Shown piece after piece: positions 35,181 through 47,090 of a DNA stretch of 64,000 bases. Under the pieces are notes generated by a model that saw only the letters and a program-made list of their open reading frames with translations, made no database searches and was not told the DNA's origin. This DNA comes from Cheiracanthium punctorium. Taxonomy: Eukaryota; Arthropoda; Arachnida; Araneae; Cheiracanthiidae. Where the stretch lies: contig JAWZYV010013559.1 in NCBI GenBank assembly GCA_038373885.1, positions 42,911 through 106,910 of the forward strand, written 5' to 3'. Numbering within the stretch: position 1 is the stretch's first letter; each line of letters starts with the position of its first letter. Both the position numbers and the translations under genes were made by a program.

Positions 35181-36430
35181 AAACATTGAGTCTTCAATCA
35201 TATGTCTCGCAAAATTGTGGGTTGCTGTTTGTTACTGATGTACATTATGCGGGTTTATCAGATTATTAGAAATCTATACCAGTAGATATTGATTGTTTGA
35301 TGTGATCTGTAGGTCACAGATTATGGACTTGAATGGGCACTCATATAGAGGGCAGATGAGGTGGCTCCAGCCTCCACTACTCGTCGGCATAATGAACATG
35401 TTTAAAACATGCTGAACATTTTATTATTTTTTGTACTAAGCACTTTAAGGCTGGAGATGAGCCACTTGTACCTTACAAATGCAACCCCCCCCCCTCTAAA
35501 AGTACTTATATGGACCTCCAAGCGGACTTGACTTAAGCTTATCTATTTAGTAGATGTGTATACTTAATGTTTTCCAAAATAATCTTTTTAACTTGCAGAT
35601 CTTGCCAGTGCCTAAAATATGTGTTGGCGAGTTCTAGGGGCAGGAATGGGTGTGCTCGCTCTCCATGCTCTATCAATTAGTGCTTTAAGTGTATGCATGC
35701 ATAGATAAAATTTCACAAATACATATATAAGGTGTCCGATAAGTCCCTTTGCACTTTTACAAAGTAGTTATAAACATTACGGATTTTTATGTTATGCAGT
35801 AGCTTGTCCGTCTTCAAAGATTGCACACAGTTTTATTGACTATTAGGTGGTCTAGAAGGCTCATTTTGGTTTCCATTTCGTCGGAGAATCACAAAATAAA
35901 ATTTTAATAATTTAAAAATAGATAGCTAAGATAAGAATGTACAAAATAAGCCTCCCCGTTGAAAATCAAAAGTAAGGGACGGTTAGGCATCACTAAAAAA
36001 AAAGGGGGAAACGTCATATTCCCTCAACAACACTGATATTCTTAAAGAAAGTCATCACGTTAAATAATGCGAGACGAGACAGTCTCGCGAGACAAGGCTT
36101 TGTCTCGCCTCGGAAGGTTATTGATTGCCTTGTCTCGCTCAGATATTGTCTGCCTCGGCTGAAGCATCTCGCGTTTATCCCTAGCCCCATCGATGCAAAG
36201 AGTTTGGTTCCCCTTTCCAAGCGCACAGTTGCTTCCAGGCTTGAGTCTTTGAATGTTCAAAGTGTGCTGCGCTGCACTCTTAATAAAAGTTATTGCATTA
36301 TCAAATGGTGCTAAAATAACTACATTGTTCCCATGGACAAATCTTGCATGTTCTGTTTATCAAACTGAACAACGGAATTAAATCATGGTACAACGTTTTT
36401 CCACGGAAGGTGCAGCTGATTTAGTACCAT
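35181..36430. other. No gene seen
   Basis: Mixed AT-rich DNA. The palindromic GCGAGACAAGGCTTTGTCTCGC-type word occurs near 36087. Short open frames lie over these GTCTC-rich palindromes. Confidence 0.35.
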
Positions 36431-36434
36431 TTTA

Positions 36435-37490
36435 TGATATACTAGCTGAAGTACCCGTCGTTGATGGGTTAGTACTGAATGCAAATTTCCAAAAAGAAAG
36501 AACTTTCGTCAGCGTTGTAGGAGTACACAGAATGGATGTAGTATGTTGCCAAAGTAGAGAAAGCGAAGTTATAATTTTTATGTATTGTTAAAATATTACA
36601 GGTTAGAGAGTAACTAAGTAATATCATTTCATTCGCTTTAGTCGTAATTATGGGATGCGCGAACGAATATTTACGCATATTGGAATAATTTTCGCAAAAT
36701 CTCAAAATCTAATCAACATTTTTGAAAAATTGGAACCTGGAATTTAAGTTGAGTGACAACCTATCATGTCACCCAATTTCATTTCATTCCCTGCAGTCTT
36801 TATGTCGTGATGCTGGAACAAAAATTTCAGCATTTTAAAACGATTTTCACAAAATCTCAAAATGTAATCAAAATATTTTAAAAAATTTCTATCTCTCTCT
36901 CAACGCCTATAAATTAAGATTAGCAACTACCTATCATATCACCAAATTTCGTATTAGTCGTTATTACGCGATGCTTGAAGAAATATAACCGCATTTTGAG
37001 AGAATTTTCACAAAATCTCAAAATCTAATAAAAATGTTTTAAAAATTGGACATCTATACTTTATGTTGCGCAACCATCTATCATATGACCAAACTTCATA
37101 TCATTCGTTTTAGTCGTTATTACGTAATGCGTGAACAAAAATTCACTCAGTTTGAAACGATTTTCGCAAAATCCCAAAATCTGATCGACTTTCTTTTTTT
37201 TTTTAGATGCTTATAGTTTAAGGTGAGTGACCACCTATCATTTCACCAAATATCATTTTTTCACAGTTGCAGTTATTGCGTGATGTGAGAACACAAATTT
37301 ATGCAGTTTGAAACGCTTTTCGTAAAATCTCAAAATCTAATCAAGATTTTTTGAAAGTTTTGACACCTATGTTTTAAGTTGAGCGACCACCAATCATGAT
37401 ACCAACTTTCATTTCAATCGCTTCAGTCGTTTTTACGTGATGCTCGGACAACAGTCTAACAGACAAAAGTCTAATTTTATTTATATATAT
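36435..37490 (+). repeat. Retroelement-like tail with five 157-bp tandem units
   Basis: TACTAGCTGAAGTACCCGTC (36440) is a word I associate with dispersed retroelement tails in invertebrates; a reversed relative is at 54300-54415. It is followed by five diverged units with CTCAAAATCT-type words at 36701, 36856, 37017, 37173 and 37329 (steps 155, 161, 156, 156). Each unit carries a TATCAT..CACCAAATTTC and a GTCGTTATTACG.GATGC motif. Class (RTE or Penelope-like) is a guess. Confidence 0.6.
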
Positions 37491-37609
37491 ACTGTGCAGT
37501 GTAATTGTCTATACTTTGTTTCCATTAAAATTAGTCTGACGGAACTCCCGAAAGTAAATTTTGGTTCCATTCCGAACAGTCGATTTGAAAGTATGAACTG
37601 GTCATGTCA

Positions 37610-37930
37610 AAATTACACTGTTAGAAATATAGTTCAGCATTTACCGAAATTCCCGGGGCGAAATCAACTGAAACCAATATTTTGAAAAATGTAGTGCTAA
37701 GATTCACCGATTTTTAGCGGTGCTTTCTTAAGTGCCATTCTGCAGGTGTGAAACGTTGAACCAGGAACTACGTTTTTTTCTATTATATAGTTATAGGTTG
37801 AACCAAGATCATGCTTTTTTTTTTTTTTCCTCGAACCAAATATATGGTTATAGGTCGAGCCATGATCGAGGTTTTGACTATAATCTAATAAACTGTTGCA
37901 AGTTACAGGAAGATCCAGGTTGCCATTTTT
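37610..37930 (+). mobile_element. Minisatellite-core element, copy 1 (short core)
   Basis: It begins with ACACTGTTAGAAATATAG (37615) and contains TTCACCGATTTTTAGCGGTGC and GTGAAACGTTGAACCAGG, matching in reverse the copy at 44400-44850. The core here has only about two units of the 48-bp repeat (GGTTATAGGT[C/T]GA.CCA.GATC). A terminal unique part plus internal minisatellite recalls Helentron-type (HINE) elements, but I cannot see a diagnostic terminus. Confidence 0.55.
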
Positions 37931-38600
37931 TTAACTATCCAAAAGGGTTTGTTTTACTTTTTCTTTCTTTTTTTTTGCTCATATTATAGAGGAGTGTTGT
38001 TGGGGTTAGTTCACTGTTAACTTACCAGTAAATTTGTCACCAAGTACTAAATAAGACAGTTTTTGTCAGCTCTTATAATGATGTTTTATTAAAGACTATT
38101 TTTCTTTTAGTATTTTGTACCCATACCAATCAGCATTTTGAAAAAAAAGGACAAGCCAATGGGGACCAATTTATTACTAGATTTTCTAGAGCTGATGTTA
38201 TATCATTTTTTATTTTTATTCTCACCTCATTCCATTAACAGTTTTGTCTGAACATGTTGAAAATATATATCTTATAATTCTGCATAAGTTGTACATTGTA
38301 CAAATTAGAATAAATTTAGCTTTATGCACATACTCAGATTTCAAGTAGATTTTTAACAACGTGTCCCTTTTTTTTTTAAATCACAACTGATAGCAATTGT
38401 CTTTAAATTATCTATATAATTTTTAATGAACAGAAAAACTCCGAAGAATTTACAAATTAGTTCATATTTACACAGGCAGGTATTGGTAACTGAGATTACG
38501 ACCTTACATTGGTCGAAAGGAAAGAAGCGTATAAAGCAATAAAACAACTAAAAAATATTTAAATGCGATTTGATACATAATTACAAAAATATGAAAAAAT
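37931..38600. other. No gene seen
   Basis: AT-rich spacer with short T runs. Confidence 0.35.
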
Positions 38601-38984
38601 AAATAATATGCACTTCAAAAATTTCAGAATATCTCTTTACAAGATGTACAGCTTCGGAAAAAAAAGGCCCACTTGTACATTTTTCGGCCGTCGTCCGTCG
38701 CACAGCAAAGTTACAGATACCAATCGTTTACGATTGACGCACACTTTAATTTGCTATGCATAAAAATTGCATAAGGGGCCATCTACATATTAAAATTCGC
38801 ACCAACTTTTTTTTTCTCAATAGTAACCCCTAGATTTCACTTCATATTTCAAAAATTTAGCTCATTTTAACCCCGGACACCAATTTTCAATAAATTTGGA
38901 TAGAAAATGAGTGAGTTATGAGCACCCAAAATCCCCCTCCCCCTATGTTAAAATATTTTTTCATACTTCAATTCATATCTCATA

Positions 38985-39232
38985 CAGTAGCGGATCCAGT
39001 GGAGGGGCTAGGGGGCTTCAGCCCCCCCCAAAAGAGATTGCAAAAGGGTAACCTTCTGCTTTATTATACACTTTAATTTGATAAAATGATATTTTTTTTA
39101 ACTTAGCCCCTCTCAAAAAGGTTTTACATTACTTTAGACTAAAATTTTGCTTTATTGTACATTTTGTTTGGGTGAAATAAGCTTTTTTCAAAATTTAGCC
39201 CCTCCCAAAAAAAATTTCTGGATCCGCTACTG
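38985..39232. mobile_element. hAT-like MITE, 248 bp (CAGTAGCGG family), copy 1
   Basis: A perfect 8-bp duplication ATCTCATA lies at 38977-38984 and 39233-39240. Ends CAGTAGCGGATCCAG, perfectly inverted. Internal GAGGGGCTAGGGGGCTTCAG and TTTTGCTTTATTGTACATTT are shared with 51367-51620. Confidence 0.95.
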
Positions 39233-40025
39233 ATCTCATATAATATTGGTAGTAAGAAGCTGATTTTTATTCGTACTATTAGAACTAAACGACCCAAACA
39301 TAATTTAATGTTATTATGATTTTTAATTAATCATTAATATGAATTATGAATTATTAAATTAATATTCAAAAAAAAATTATGAATAGCGACCTAGACAAAT
39401 TTCGATGGAAATAGATGCAGAAATTAATATTACATGGCTGTGCAAAATTTCAAATTTTTACGTTCAGTAGTTTAATTTATATTAAATAAAATGTGTTATT
39501 TTCATGAGTTAAGGGACCATATATAAATTTATTAAGTGAAAATTTTTTGAAAATTGCATAAAATAAATGTAAATTAGATTTATTTTGTGCAAAAATAAAG
39601 TAAAAGATACCAGTATTAAAAATATCAAATTTTGAAGCAAATAAATTAGAGGTTTTTACAGTTTGTTGGGGATTCTATAAATCGTGTATTGTTGCGTCCA
39701 CTACCATATTCCCCCAAATAAAATATTTTCCAGCTATAGAATTAGATGCAGTAGATGTATGTCTTCTAATACTTATATCTAAACGTCCTATTTCTGAAAA
39801 ACTAACATCCTCAACTTTCCTGGCATGAATGTGACCTTTTTTAATATCGGAAACATTAGGTCTTTGGAATTCCCCATACTTTATCAAACATTTAAAATCA
39901 CGTTTTTCTGTAAAAAAAATTTCATCTAACTATAAATTAAAATACCGCCAAAAGTCTAAGAATATTGCACTTTGCAGGCGATAGTATTAAATGAAGAAAG
40001 TGAAATAACAAACACAGTGATAATA

Positions 40026-40056
40026 TTGGGTGGGCAAAAAAGTAATTGCGTTTTTT
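40026..40056. mobile_element. mariner-like terminal repeat fragment
   Basis: TTGGGTGGGCAAAAAAGTAA directly followed by TTGCG, after TA, is very like the TIR of mariner-family transposons (TTGGGTTGGCAA.TAAGTAATTGCG). The second end and a matching transposase were not found nearby. Confidence 0.55.
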
Positions 40057-41699
40057 ACATGAAATTCAAACAAATAAATTTTCAATCATGAAACCATTCT
40101 TTAAGTTCGACCATAGCTGAGTCGAGCAATATTCATGCTTGTAGTCAGAAGAGCAGGGAGCAGCCTCTAACTCCTGCCAACATTTCAGCTGTCTGAGAGA
40201 AACATCAAGGGAAACACTGCATAACAATTTCAAAATTACAAAGATTTTCAAAATCCTTAGCAGTCATTTTGCATTTTTCCCTTAAATCATGTGTACAAAC
40301 CAAGGAAGTTATGAACTCACGGTCATTTGGACCACAGACTAAATATTCTATTCTACCCTTGATATTCTCAGTACAAAAAACTTTAAGAGAGATGGGAACA
40401 ATATTTTCCTTGAAAATAATATTAATTTCTTTTAATTCTCGCGAGCGAAATAAATGAAAGGCGAAAAGTTCGGAACCTACAAACAGCTTTTTTCAATTTG
40501 CAGAAAGTCCCTTAAAAACGCGCAAAAATGAATTCGCAATATCTCCGGAAATTATCGTAGAAAATTAGTGAAAATTTATATTTAGGGTAATTTGAAGGTT
40601 TTCTTTCGTTTAATAAAGTCAAAATATGGGGTTGCTATTGAGAAAAACGAAGTTGATGCAGAATTAAATATGAAGACGGCCCCTTATGCAAATTAAATTA
40701 ATAGTAAATTAAAGTACGCGTTATTTGCAAACGAATGGTATATATAACTTTGCTATACGACGAACGATGGCGAAATAAAGAGCAAGTGGGCCTTTTTTTC
40801 CCGCAGCTGTACCATAAGCTGAAATAAATGATATATCTGTATCACTTACGAAACTGCGAGAAAAAAATATTAATTAAATATTTTGCAGTGCAATTCAAGA
40901 TTTTTTTCTGAAACTTTTATAAAACGCACCCTTTCTTATTTATTGCAGTGTGTAGCGCATCTTATAAATAATCATTCTAAATTTTTTCATGCCTTTGGTG
41001 CAAATAGTAGTTTGTTTTAATTTATGAACCAAGGTCGTGAGGCTGATATTTTTTTCAACTTACACCCTTTAGTGCTATCTTAAAAACTGAAATCTTAGAG
41101 AATATGTAGCAGTTCATGATGATTGGTCAGAAATAATTTATTATAAAATAACAAAAGTTCTTGAAATTTTTTTAATGGAAAAATTCAATCACTTTTCAAG
41201 TTCCCATGGACGTGTAGCCACCCTGTAAGATAAAAATGACAACGCTGTGCAGTACTTTCCGAATTTTAGATAACTTCAAACATAAAAAAAATTAATAAAA
41301 TTTGCTGAATTTTGAAATTTAAGAGATTCAATCTATTTATACAAATAATTTATTTAACACAGTATTGAATCTAAGCGAGACATACAGTACAGTGGAGTAC
41401 TAAAACACTGTAAAATGTTTGACTCCTTGAGTTTCTTGATAGATATTTATCAGTTCTGTATAAAATGAATGTTGGGAATAATTTTTATTCCAGTCATCTA
41501 CAAATTCTGGAGAATAAAATCAAAACAAATGCACTTGAAAGACCTTCCTCTGGAAAAACACTTCTTGACATAGAATAACAGGATACCTAGAGTAAAATTA
41601 AAAATATATATATATCATCAGCAACAAAATAAACTTAAAAATTACGCTACTCTAATATTTTGCAACTTATATTACAACTGAAATCATTAACTAAAGCTG

Positions 41700-42237
41700 T
41701 TAGTATAATGATGTTACGCTTTCAGAGATGGAATTTCAAAGTGTAATATATAATGGTAGAGGAAAAATGGTGTGAGTTAACTTTTACTAGAAACCGCCAG
41801 ACATATATTATGGGAAAACTCTAGCTAAAGTAGTATTTCCAGGAGTCAACTGTAGCTGTTAAATGACCACTAACATAAATTAATGTCAGTTGAATAGTAA
41901 TTTTTTCCTTCTCATTTTTGAGTATTTGCCTTTAGTATTTGCCGACAAATGGTAAATTTTTTAACTTGCAATATATCGGTAAATGTTCCACTCAGAGATA
42001 TGAATTTTTTTTTAAAATTTACCTTCTTAGGCAACATTTTTACAGATATAAGTGACAGTAAATGAGGGACCATATAAAAATTATATTTCGTATTTTAATA
42101 TGCATACAGCCCCTTGGAAAGAAAATTGCCTTATCTGAAGATTACTCTAAACTTGAAAATTTTCTCTAATTGAAAGTATATTTCGATCACTTACAGTTAA
42201 CGAGATAGCCAATGTAACATCTATCCTGAATCGCCCG
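41700..42237 (-). mobile_element. Long-TIR DNA element, copy 2 (partial)
   Basis: Reverse complement of the left part of 3966-4900. It shares GAAATTCCATCTCTGAAAGC, CCACTAACATAAATTAATGT and GAAAGTATATTTCGATCACT text and ends at GAATCGCCCGG. The other TIR is not found; similarity fades near 41700. Confidence 0.6.
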
Positions 42238-42239
42238 GC

Positions 42240-43950
42240 ATCTTTTTTGTGCTTATATACATAAGCTAGCAGCATAGCTTGTTTGTCGAGTGTATTGTGG
42301 GTTTTAAGAGATACCTTTTCAATAAAAAGTTATCAGCTAGTTTCACCGTTCGCAAGCAAATAAAATATATTCTCACAACAATTAGTGATGTAACAAAAAA
42401 GATCAGCACTTTGTTTCTGTTGGTCCTTCAATGTAGTTTAAAAATAACAATTTAAACGAACCTCCCGTGATCTATAGAAAACTCATGACATTCAGTTCTC
42501 ATTTATCAGTGCATTTGCAATCAAGGTCAATATCATAAATCAAATCATATGCAAATTGTTACAAGTATTAGGGGGAAAGTAACAAGGCTACTATTTTAAA
42601 GCAGACAGTCAATTTTGACCAAGTTATTTTTCCACCAAAATTTTAAACTTTAATATTATAACCTTCAAAAAAGTTGAACTAGGTGGATAAGACTTGTATT
42701 GTTTGTTGCATAGCATTTTATAAATACTAAATAAAAGCAAAAAAGTAGAGTTACTTATCAATTATTATTTTACAACACTTACAGCTAATAAAATCACTCA
42801 AACTAACTGGTGTTTAAAACATAAAATAATTTTAAAAAAGTTTGTAAAATAACACTTTAAGATGTTATTTTACAAAGTTTTTTATTATTTTACTTACAGT
42901 TAATATTTTATAAATAATTTTATAATTTTTCGTAAACTTTATATAGTATAATAATTTTTCAAACACAAAATTAACTGTAGGCAATATGTTAAATTTTAGC
43001 ACAAAATACTGAAAGTAATAAAATCAGAAATATCTCTTTCCCATGGCCTAATTACTGAAGCGGCTAGAATGAGCTTGGGATAGCCAAATTTTGAATGCCC
43101 GACAGAAAAGGATAATTTTTATTTTTGCGTAATTTTCACATGTAAAACAGGTGCACATTACGCTGTCAGTAGCGTAAAAGAGAATTGAGAAAAAACCGCC
43201 AGAACTAAGGCGTTGAAAATGCTTTAACAAGTGCCTGAATTGGTCGTATCTATACTATTCAACCCCACTGCTGCTTACAAAAGCACACACACACACCAAA
43301 AGTACAGGATCTTTATTTATATTGCGATGTATTTTTCTCAGAAAACTATTGGTTTCTGTAATAACTAAACTAAATTTAATTAAAACTTTTCTAGTTTTGG
43401 TGGAAGGAAAAAGAATAGAAAAATTTGGCAATTTTTACCTCAAGAACACTGCTATGATGTATTTCCAAACTCCCGTTATTTCATTTCATTTAATTATTTA
43501 TTTATTTTATTTATTTATTACAATAAGAAATGCATGAAAAATTGTTTTCCGATTGAAGTTCAATGCGACGTATGCCTGTTATTTATGTTATTGAACTTCT
43601 ATTTTGAATTTGTGTTAGGACCTTTAAATTACGTGACCATTGTCGTAAAGTATTTTGCGAAAATTAGGAGCATATTTAAACTGTTCTTTCTTAGAATAGC
43701 AATAGTGATAGTAACAGTAATCACTTATTTAATAGCTTGAATTGCTTAATAATTAATTTAGTGAAAACCTCACGATAGTTCTTGAATTTTCAGGACAGTT
43801 CGAAAACTTCAAGATAGTTCTTGACGTTTTCGGAGATTATTGGTTTTTATGAAGTAAGATAATCAGTGTTGCTAAATGGTCTTTCAAAAGGATTAAATTC
43901 AGTTGAAAAAGCAGCCAAATGTCCCCAAAAGTTTTTTAAATTGCTTATTA
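42240..43950. other. No gene seen
   Basis: AT-rich DNA. Two consecutive 68-71-codon frames (43322-43740) are hydrophobic with AT-biased codons and no recognisable domain, so not called. (CA)n near 43288-43296 and (TTTA)n near 43490-43520. Confidence 0.35.
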
Positions 43951-43954
43951 TGAA

Positions 43955-44386
43955 ATGCAGTTATTTAGAAAATTGACATATCCATTTTATGGAAGTAAAA
44001 TAGGATCTTTTACATTAATTTCTTTTTCTCGGGGGGGTGGTCGCCCCCTCTGCCCCCCCTTTAATCCGCCCTTGGGCGGATTAATGAAAGTTTGTCAGGG
44101 GGGGCAGTTAGTTAGAAAATTGACATATATATCCATTTTATGGAAGTAAAATAGGATCTTTTACATTAATTTCTTTTTCTCGGGGGGGCGGTCGCCCCCT
44201 CTGCCCCCCCTTTAATCCGCCCTTGGGCAGATTAATGAAAGTTTGTCAGGGGGGGCGGTTAGTTAGAAAATTGACATATATATCCATTTTATGGAAATAA
44301 AATAGGATCTTTTACATTAATTTCTTTTTCCATGGCGGGGGGGGGTCGCCCTCTCCGCCCCCCCTTTAATCCGCCCTCTGTGTATA
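43955..44386 (+). repeat. Three-copy tandem array of a GC/AT-mosaic unit (147-151 bp)
   Basis: TAGAAAATTGACATAT occurs at 43966, 44113 and 44264. Each unit has TTTTATGGAAGTAAAATAGG, a G run, GGTCGCCCCCTCTGCCCCCC, TTTAATCCGCCC and, in the first two, a mirrored GGGCGGATTAAT. The mirror words look like MITE ends, so this may be a MITE amplified head to tail. Units differ by a few bases. Confidence 0.85.
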
Positions 44387-44399
44387 AATAAAACACTAA

Positions 44400-44850
44400 A
44401 GAGAGTTTTCTTATCTTGGTTTAATCTTATACCATACATTTGGTTAGAGAAAAAACCTCGATGTTCAATCACTTACCGAACATTTGGTTAGATATAAAAC
44501 CCTAATCTTGGTTCAAGCTTAAACCATATAGTAGGTTAGAGAAAAATTCTATATATTGGTTTAAGCTTTAACCATATAATTGGTTAGAGAAAAATCCTAT
44601 ATATTGGTTCAAGCTTTAACCATTTAGTCGGTTAGAGAAAAATCCTATATATTGGTTCAAGCTTTAACCATATAGTCGGTTAGAGAAAAATCCTAGATCC
44701 TGGTTCAACGTTTCACCGCAAAAATGGTGCTTGAGGAAGCACCAATAAAATGGTGAATCCTAGCACCACATTTTTCAAAATATCGGTTGCAGCTAAATTC
44801 GCACCGGAATTTCGGTGAAACGTTGAACTATTTTTCTAACAGTGTAAATT
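44400..44850 (-). mobile_element. Minisatellite-core element, copy 2 (six-unit core)
   Basis: GGTTAGA words start at 44442, 44486, 44534, 44582, 44630 and 44678: one 44-bp step then four steps of exactly 48 bp. The unit holds AAAAATCCTATATATTGGTT and CAAGCTTTAACCATATAG. Beyond the core, two small stems (GGTGCTTGAGGAAGCACC; TTTCACCG and CGGTGAAA) and an end TTTCTAACAGTGTAA match the copy at 37610 in reverse. Confidence 0.75.
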
Positions 44851-46090
44851 GAGACATTTATCCCTTTTGAGCAATTGGCAACACTGTAGATGACGTCTCA
44901 TTAAAAAATGAAAAATTTTAAATCATCACTTTCCAATAAATCTGTATAGTAAGAAGTGTGCAATTTTTTTTCTTTTGAATACTGTAAATATTGCCTTTTC
45001 AAAGATCGAGCCATCACTGAATGATGTTATCAATTAAACACCTGCATATTTCGTTTCTTGCAGACAATTTGTCATCATTATTATGCAACCAAACCAAGCT
45101 TTTATCGATAAAACATGGTGAGAAAAATTCATCAAAACAGCCCTTGGCACGCGATTACATGTTCCCGTAATTTACAGATAGAAGAGAAAGCACTTGTTAT
45201 TGGAGGGGAGGGGGAGAGTGCGTAAACTGAAGAGTAAGGAACTAGTTTTCGTATAAGCCACTTATAGGTGATTTCCGGAATTTAAGTCACGTCGAGCCCT
45301 CTTCAGAATTTTATTGCTTAATTTCGCTCAGACTATAATGATGATCTTAAAAAAGAGAGAAGACAAGAAAGAAAAATGAAATAAATGAAAATATATCATA
45401 GAAAGAAATTTCTACTATTGTTTTTAGTAATATTAAAGGTACATATCGTATCAAATTTTGAAAAACTTGTACTTAATACATTACATATAGTATTTAAAAA
45501 CGAAAGAAAAAAAAGAAAAAATATGTATGTATATGTAACATACACAGGCAAAGCTAAAATTTTGGAAAAATCTAGTGAGTGATTTTTTTCTTCTCTCCAG
45601 ATGTGATGTTTCTTTGAAAGCTTCTTTACCTTTGTTGAAAAACATTGTTCAGCACTAAAATGGAACTGTCAATTTTATAATCAGTTTCTCAAATATGGTT
45701 GCATATTTTCCCTTACATGAGTCGATGTTTGATTTAATCAGGTTTCAACAAACCAACTATGCCTTGGGTCCCTAGATCTTATGGACCTAATATTAAAGTT
45801 TAAAATATAATCTTATAGAACTTACTATCAAAATTATCTTAACTAATATTGATCATAAAAAAATAAATAAAAGGAATGAATAAAAAGAAAAATAAATCAT
45901 GCCAAAAGCAATCGATTACAAAACAATTTCCAACACACTCTTATTCGCGCACATACTACTATATAGCGAATTGTGTACTTTCATAGAAGTGTCTGTGCGA
46001 AAGGCGCTAAAGTACTTTTTAAATGGATGACTTTAATCTATGAGAGGGACATACCACCTTTTGGGGGAAGAACCCTTCCAAACTGTAGCT
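44851..46090. other. No gene seen
   Basis: AT-rich DNA. The stretch 45840-45960 has loose similarity to 34930-35060 (a GCCAAA.GCATCG.TTATAAAAC-type order). No coding evidence. Confidence 0.3.
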
Positions 46091-46095
46091 GGTTC

Positions 46096-46269
46096 CAGGA
46101 CCGTACACCGCAAAACATTTCGAGGAAGGTCCAAAAATTTCGGAGGGAGGCGGGGAGTTAAAAAGGCTGAACTTTTCACAAAAAGACGTCATTATTATTT
46201 TGTTAACAAAATTATAAATTTCGGGGGGTGGGGAAGACCCCCTGGTCCACCCCACTGGGTACGGTCCTG
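46096..46269. mobile_element. hAT-like MITE (GCCGTACCC family), copy 2
   Basis: Ends CAGGACCGTACACC and, reversed, CAGGACCGTACCCAG. It shares AAAAATTTCGGAGGGAGG, AAAAGGCTGAACTTTTCACA and TTTTGTTAACAAAATTATAA with 60328-60483. Flanking GGTTC words on both sides suggest a partly eroded duplication. Confidence 0.7.
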
Positions 46270-46379
46270 GGTTCCTGACATAATTTGTTTGCTTTTAAAA
46301 CTGTTCAGAAGACATATGACACAAACATAGATTTTTAAAAAATTATCATTGTTATTATTTATATCCCGAGAACAGCTTT

Positions 46380-47090
46380 AAAATCTCAGAATACGCATGA
46401 CCTCGCATTTAGCGAAAGTTTGATTTCATTGAAGCCGCCCGTCAAAAGAGATGAGAAGAAGAAAATAAATAAATAAATAAATCGCTCCCCTTTTCGAAAT
46501 GGAACGTGAAGTGGGGCGAGAAGGCTCTCGCCCGTTTTAATTAAATCCCCTCTCTCTCTCTCTCGCTCCCAGAAACATTCGAGAGCCGCTGGCAACAGAT
46601 AAGCCCATTTATGCAAACAAATTGAAATGCCCTCTCGTCGCAGAACTGCGAGCTTTCGCACGGAAAAGGGAACGCTTTCGCCCGCTCGCTTTAGAGCCCA
46701 GCCTTAATATCTGCAGCGACCGGATTAATCCGCCGCCCGGCATGCCGGAGGACGATAGTCACACTCCAAGGGCGACGCTTTTCGAACGTCACCCCCCCCC
46801 CTCTCTCCGCCCGCCGTCCATCCCTGCGTTTTGTCTCCAGAAAACGCACACTCGCGACGCCATTTCTGTGGTCTGGCGATAAAAACCCCCCAGTGGGCGC
46901 TGGTGTCGTTTCCTTTCATTGGTTCGCCGCTCAATTGCCAGATTCCTCTCTCTCTCTCTCCAGAGAAATCTCGGGGAATTTCTTTTCCCGATCTGATAGC
47001 GGGCTAATAACGAACGCCCGGAATGGGATGGCTTCAGACTTCGAAATGGAAGATGATTTTTTTTTTTTTTTTTTTTACTCCTCGCGTCTT
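46380..47090 (+). promoter_or_regulatory. GC-rich, CT-rich island; candidate promoter region
   Basis: A strong CpG-rich shift in an AT-rich region. ACGTCA (46786-46791, a CRE half-site on the minus strand) lies 92 bp upstream of GATAAAAAC (46878), with an inverted CCAAT word (CATTGG, 46917) and (CT)n at 46948-46960. The 82-91-codon frames on both strands have no domain. May be a host promoter and leader; unproven. Confidence 0.3.

Larger units (their letters stand above)
38649..40809. mobile_element. 2.16-kb Tc1/mariner-type element with long TIRs
   Basis: Begins CAGCTTCGGAAAAAAAAGGC after TA (38647-38648) and ends in the reverse complement CAGCTGCGGGAAAAAAAGGC before TA (40810-40811). Inverted similarity runs about 200 bp inward (CCCACTTG, CAAAGTTA, CATAAGGGGCC, TCTCAATAG.AACCCC). 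TA duplications and CAGCTGCGG ends fit the Tc1 branch. I find no convincing transposase inside; the 70-codon minus frame at 39675-39887 is unrecognised. A hAT MITE (38985-39232) and a mariner-like end (40026) are nested in it. Confidence 0.75.
38605..41060 (+). repeat. Interspersed repeat of the 12262 family, split by a Tc1-like element
   Basis: Left flank (GCACTTCAAAAATTTCAGAA...TCTCTTTACAAGATGTA) and right flank (TGTACCATAAGCTGAAATAA...TGATATATCTGTATCA) join, once the 38649-40809 insert is ignored, into a relative of 12290-12400. Further right, text at 40960-41060 matches 12740-12850 (GGTGCAAATAGTAGTTTGTT against GGAGCCATTAGTTTATTTT). Confidence 0.65.

Noticed and set aside
36385..36591. 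68-codon frame before the 157-bp array
   Set aside because: It overlaps a dispersed repeat word (TAGCTGAAGTACCCG) seen reversed at 54329, and has no recognisable domain.
41210..41240. Possible MITE end (GTAGCCACCCTGTAAG)
   Set aside because: No matching opposite end was found in either direction.
43322..43740. Two adjoining hydrophobic frames as a possible membrane protein
   Set aside because: Residues are those expected from AT-rich DNA (F, I, L, Y, K, N); no motif, no splice logic, stop between them.
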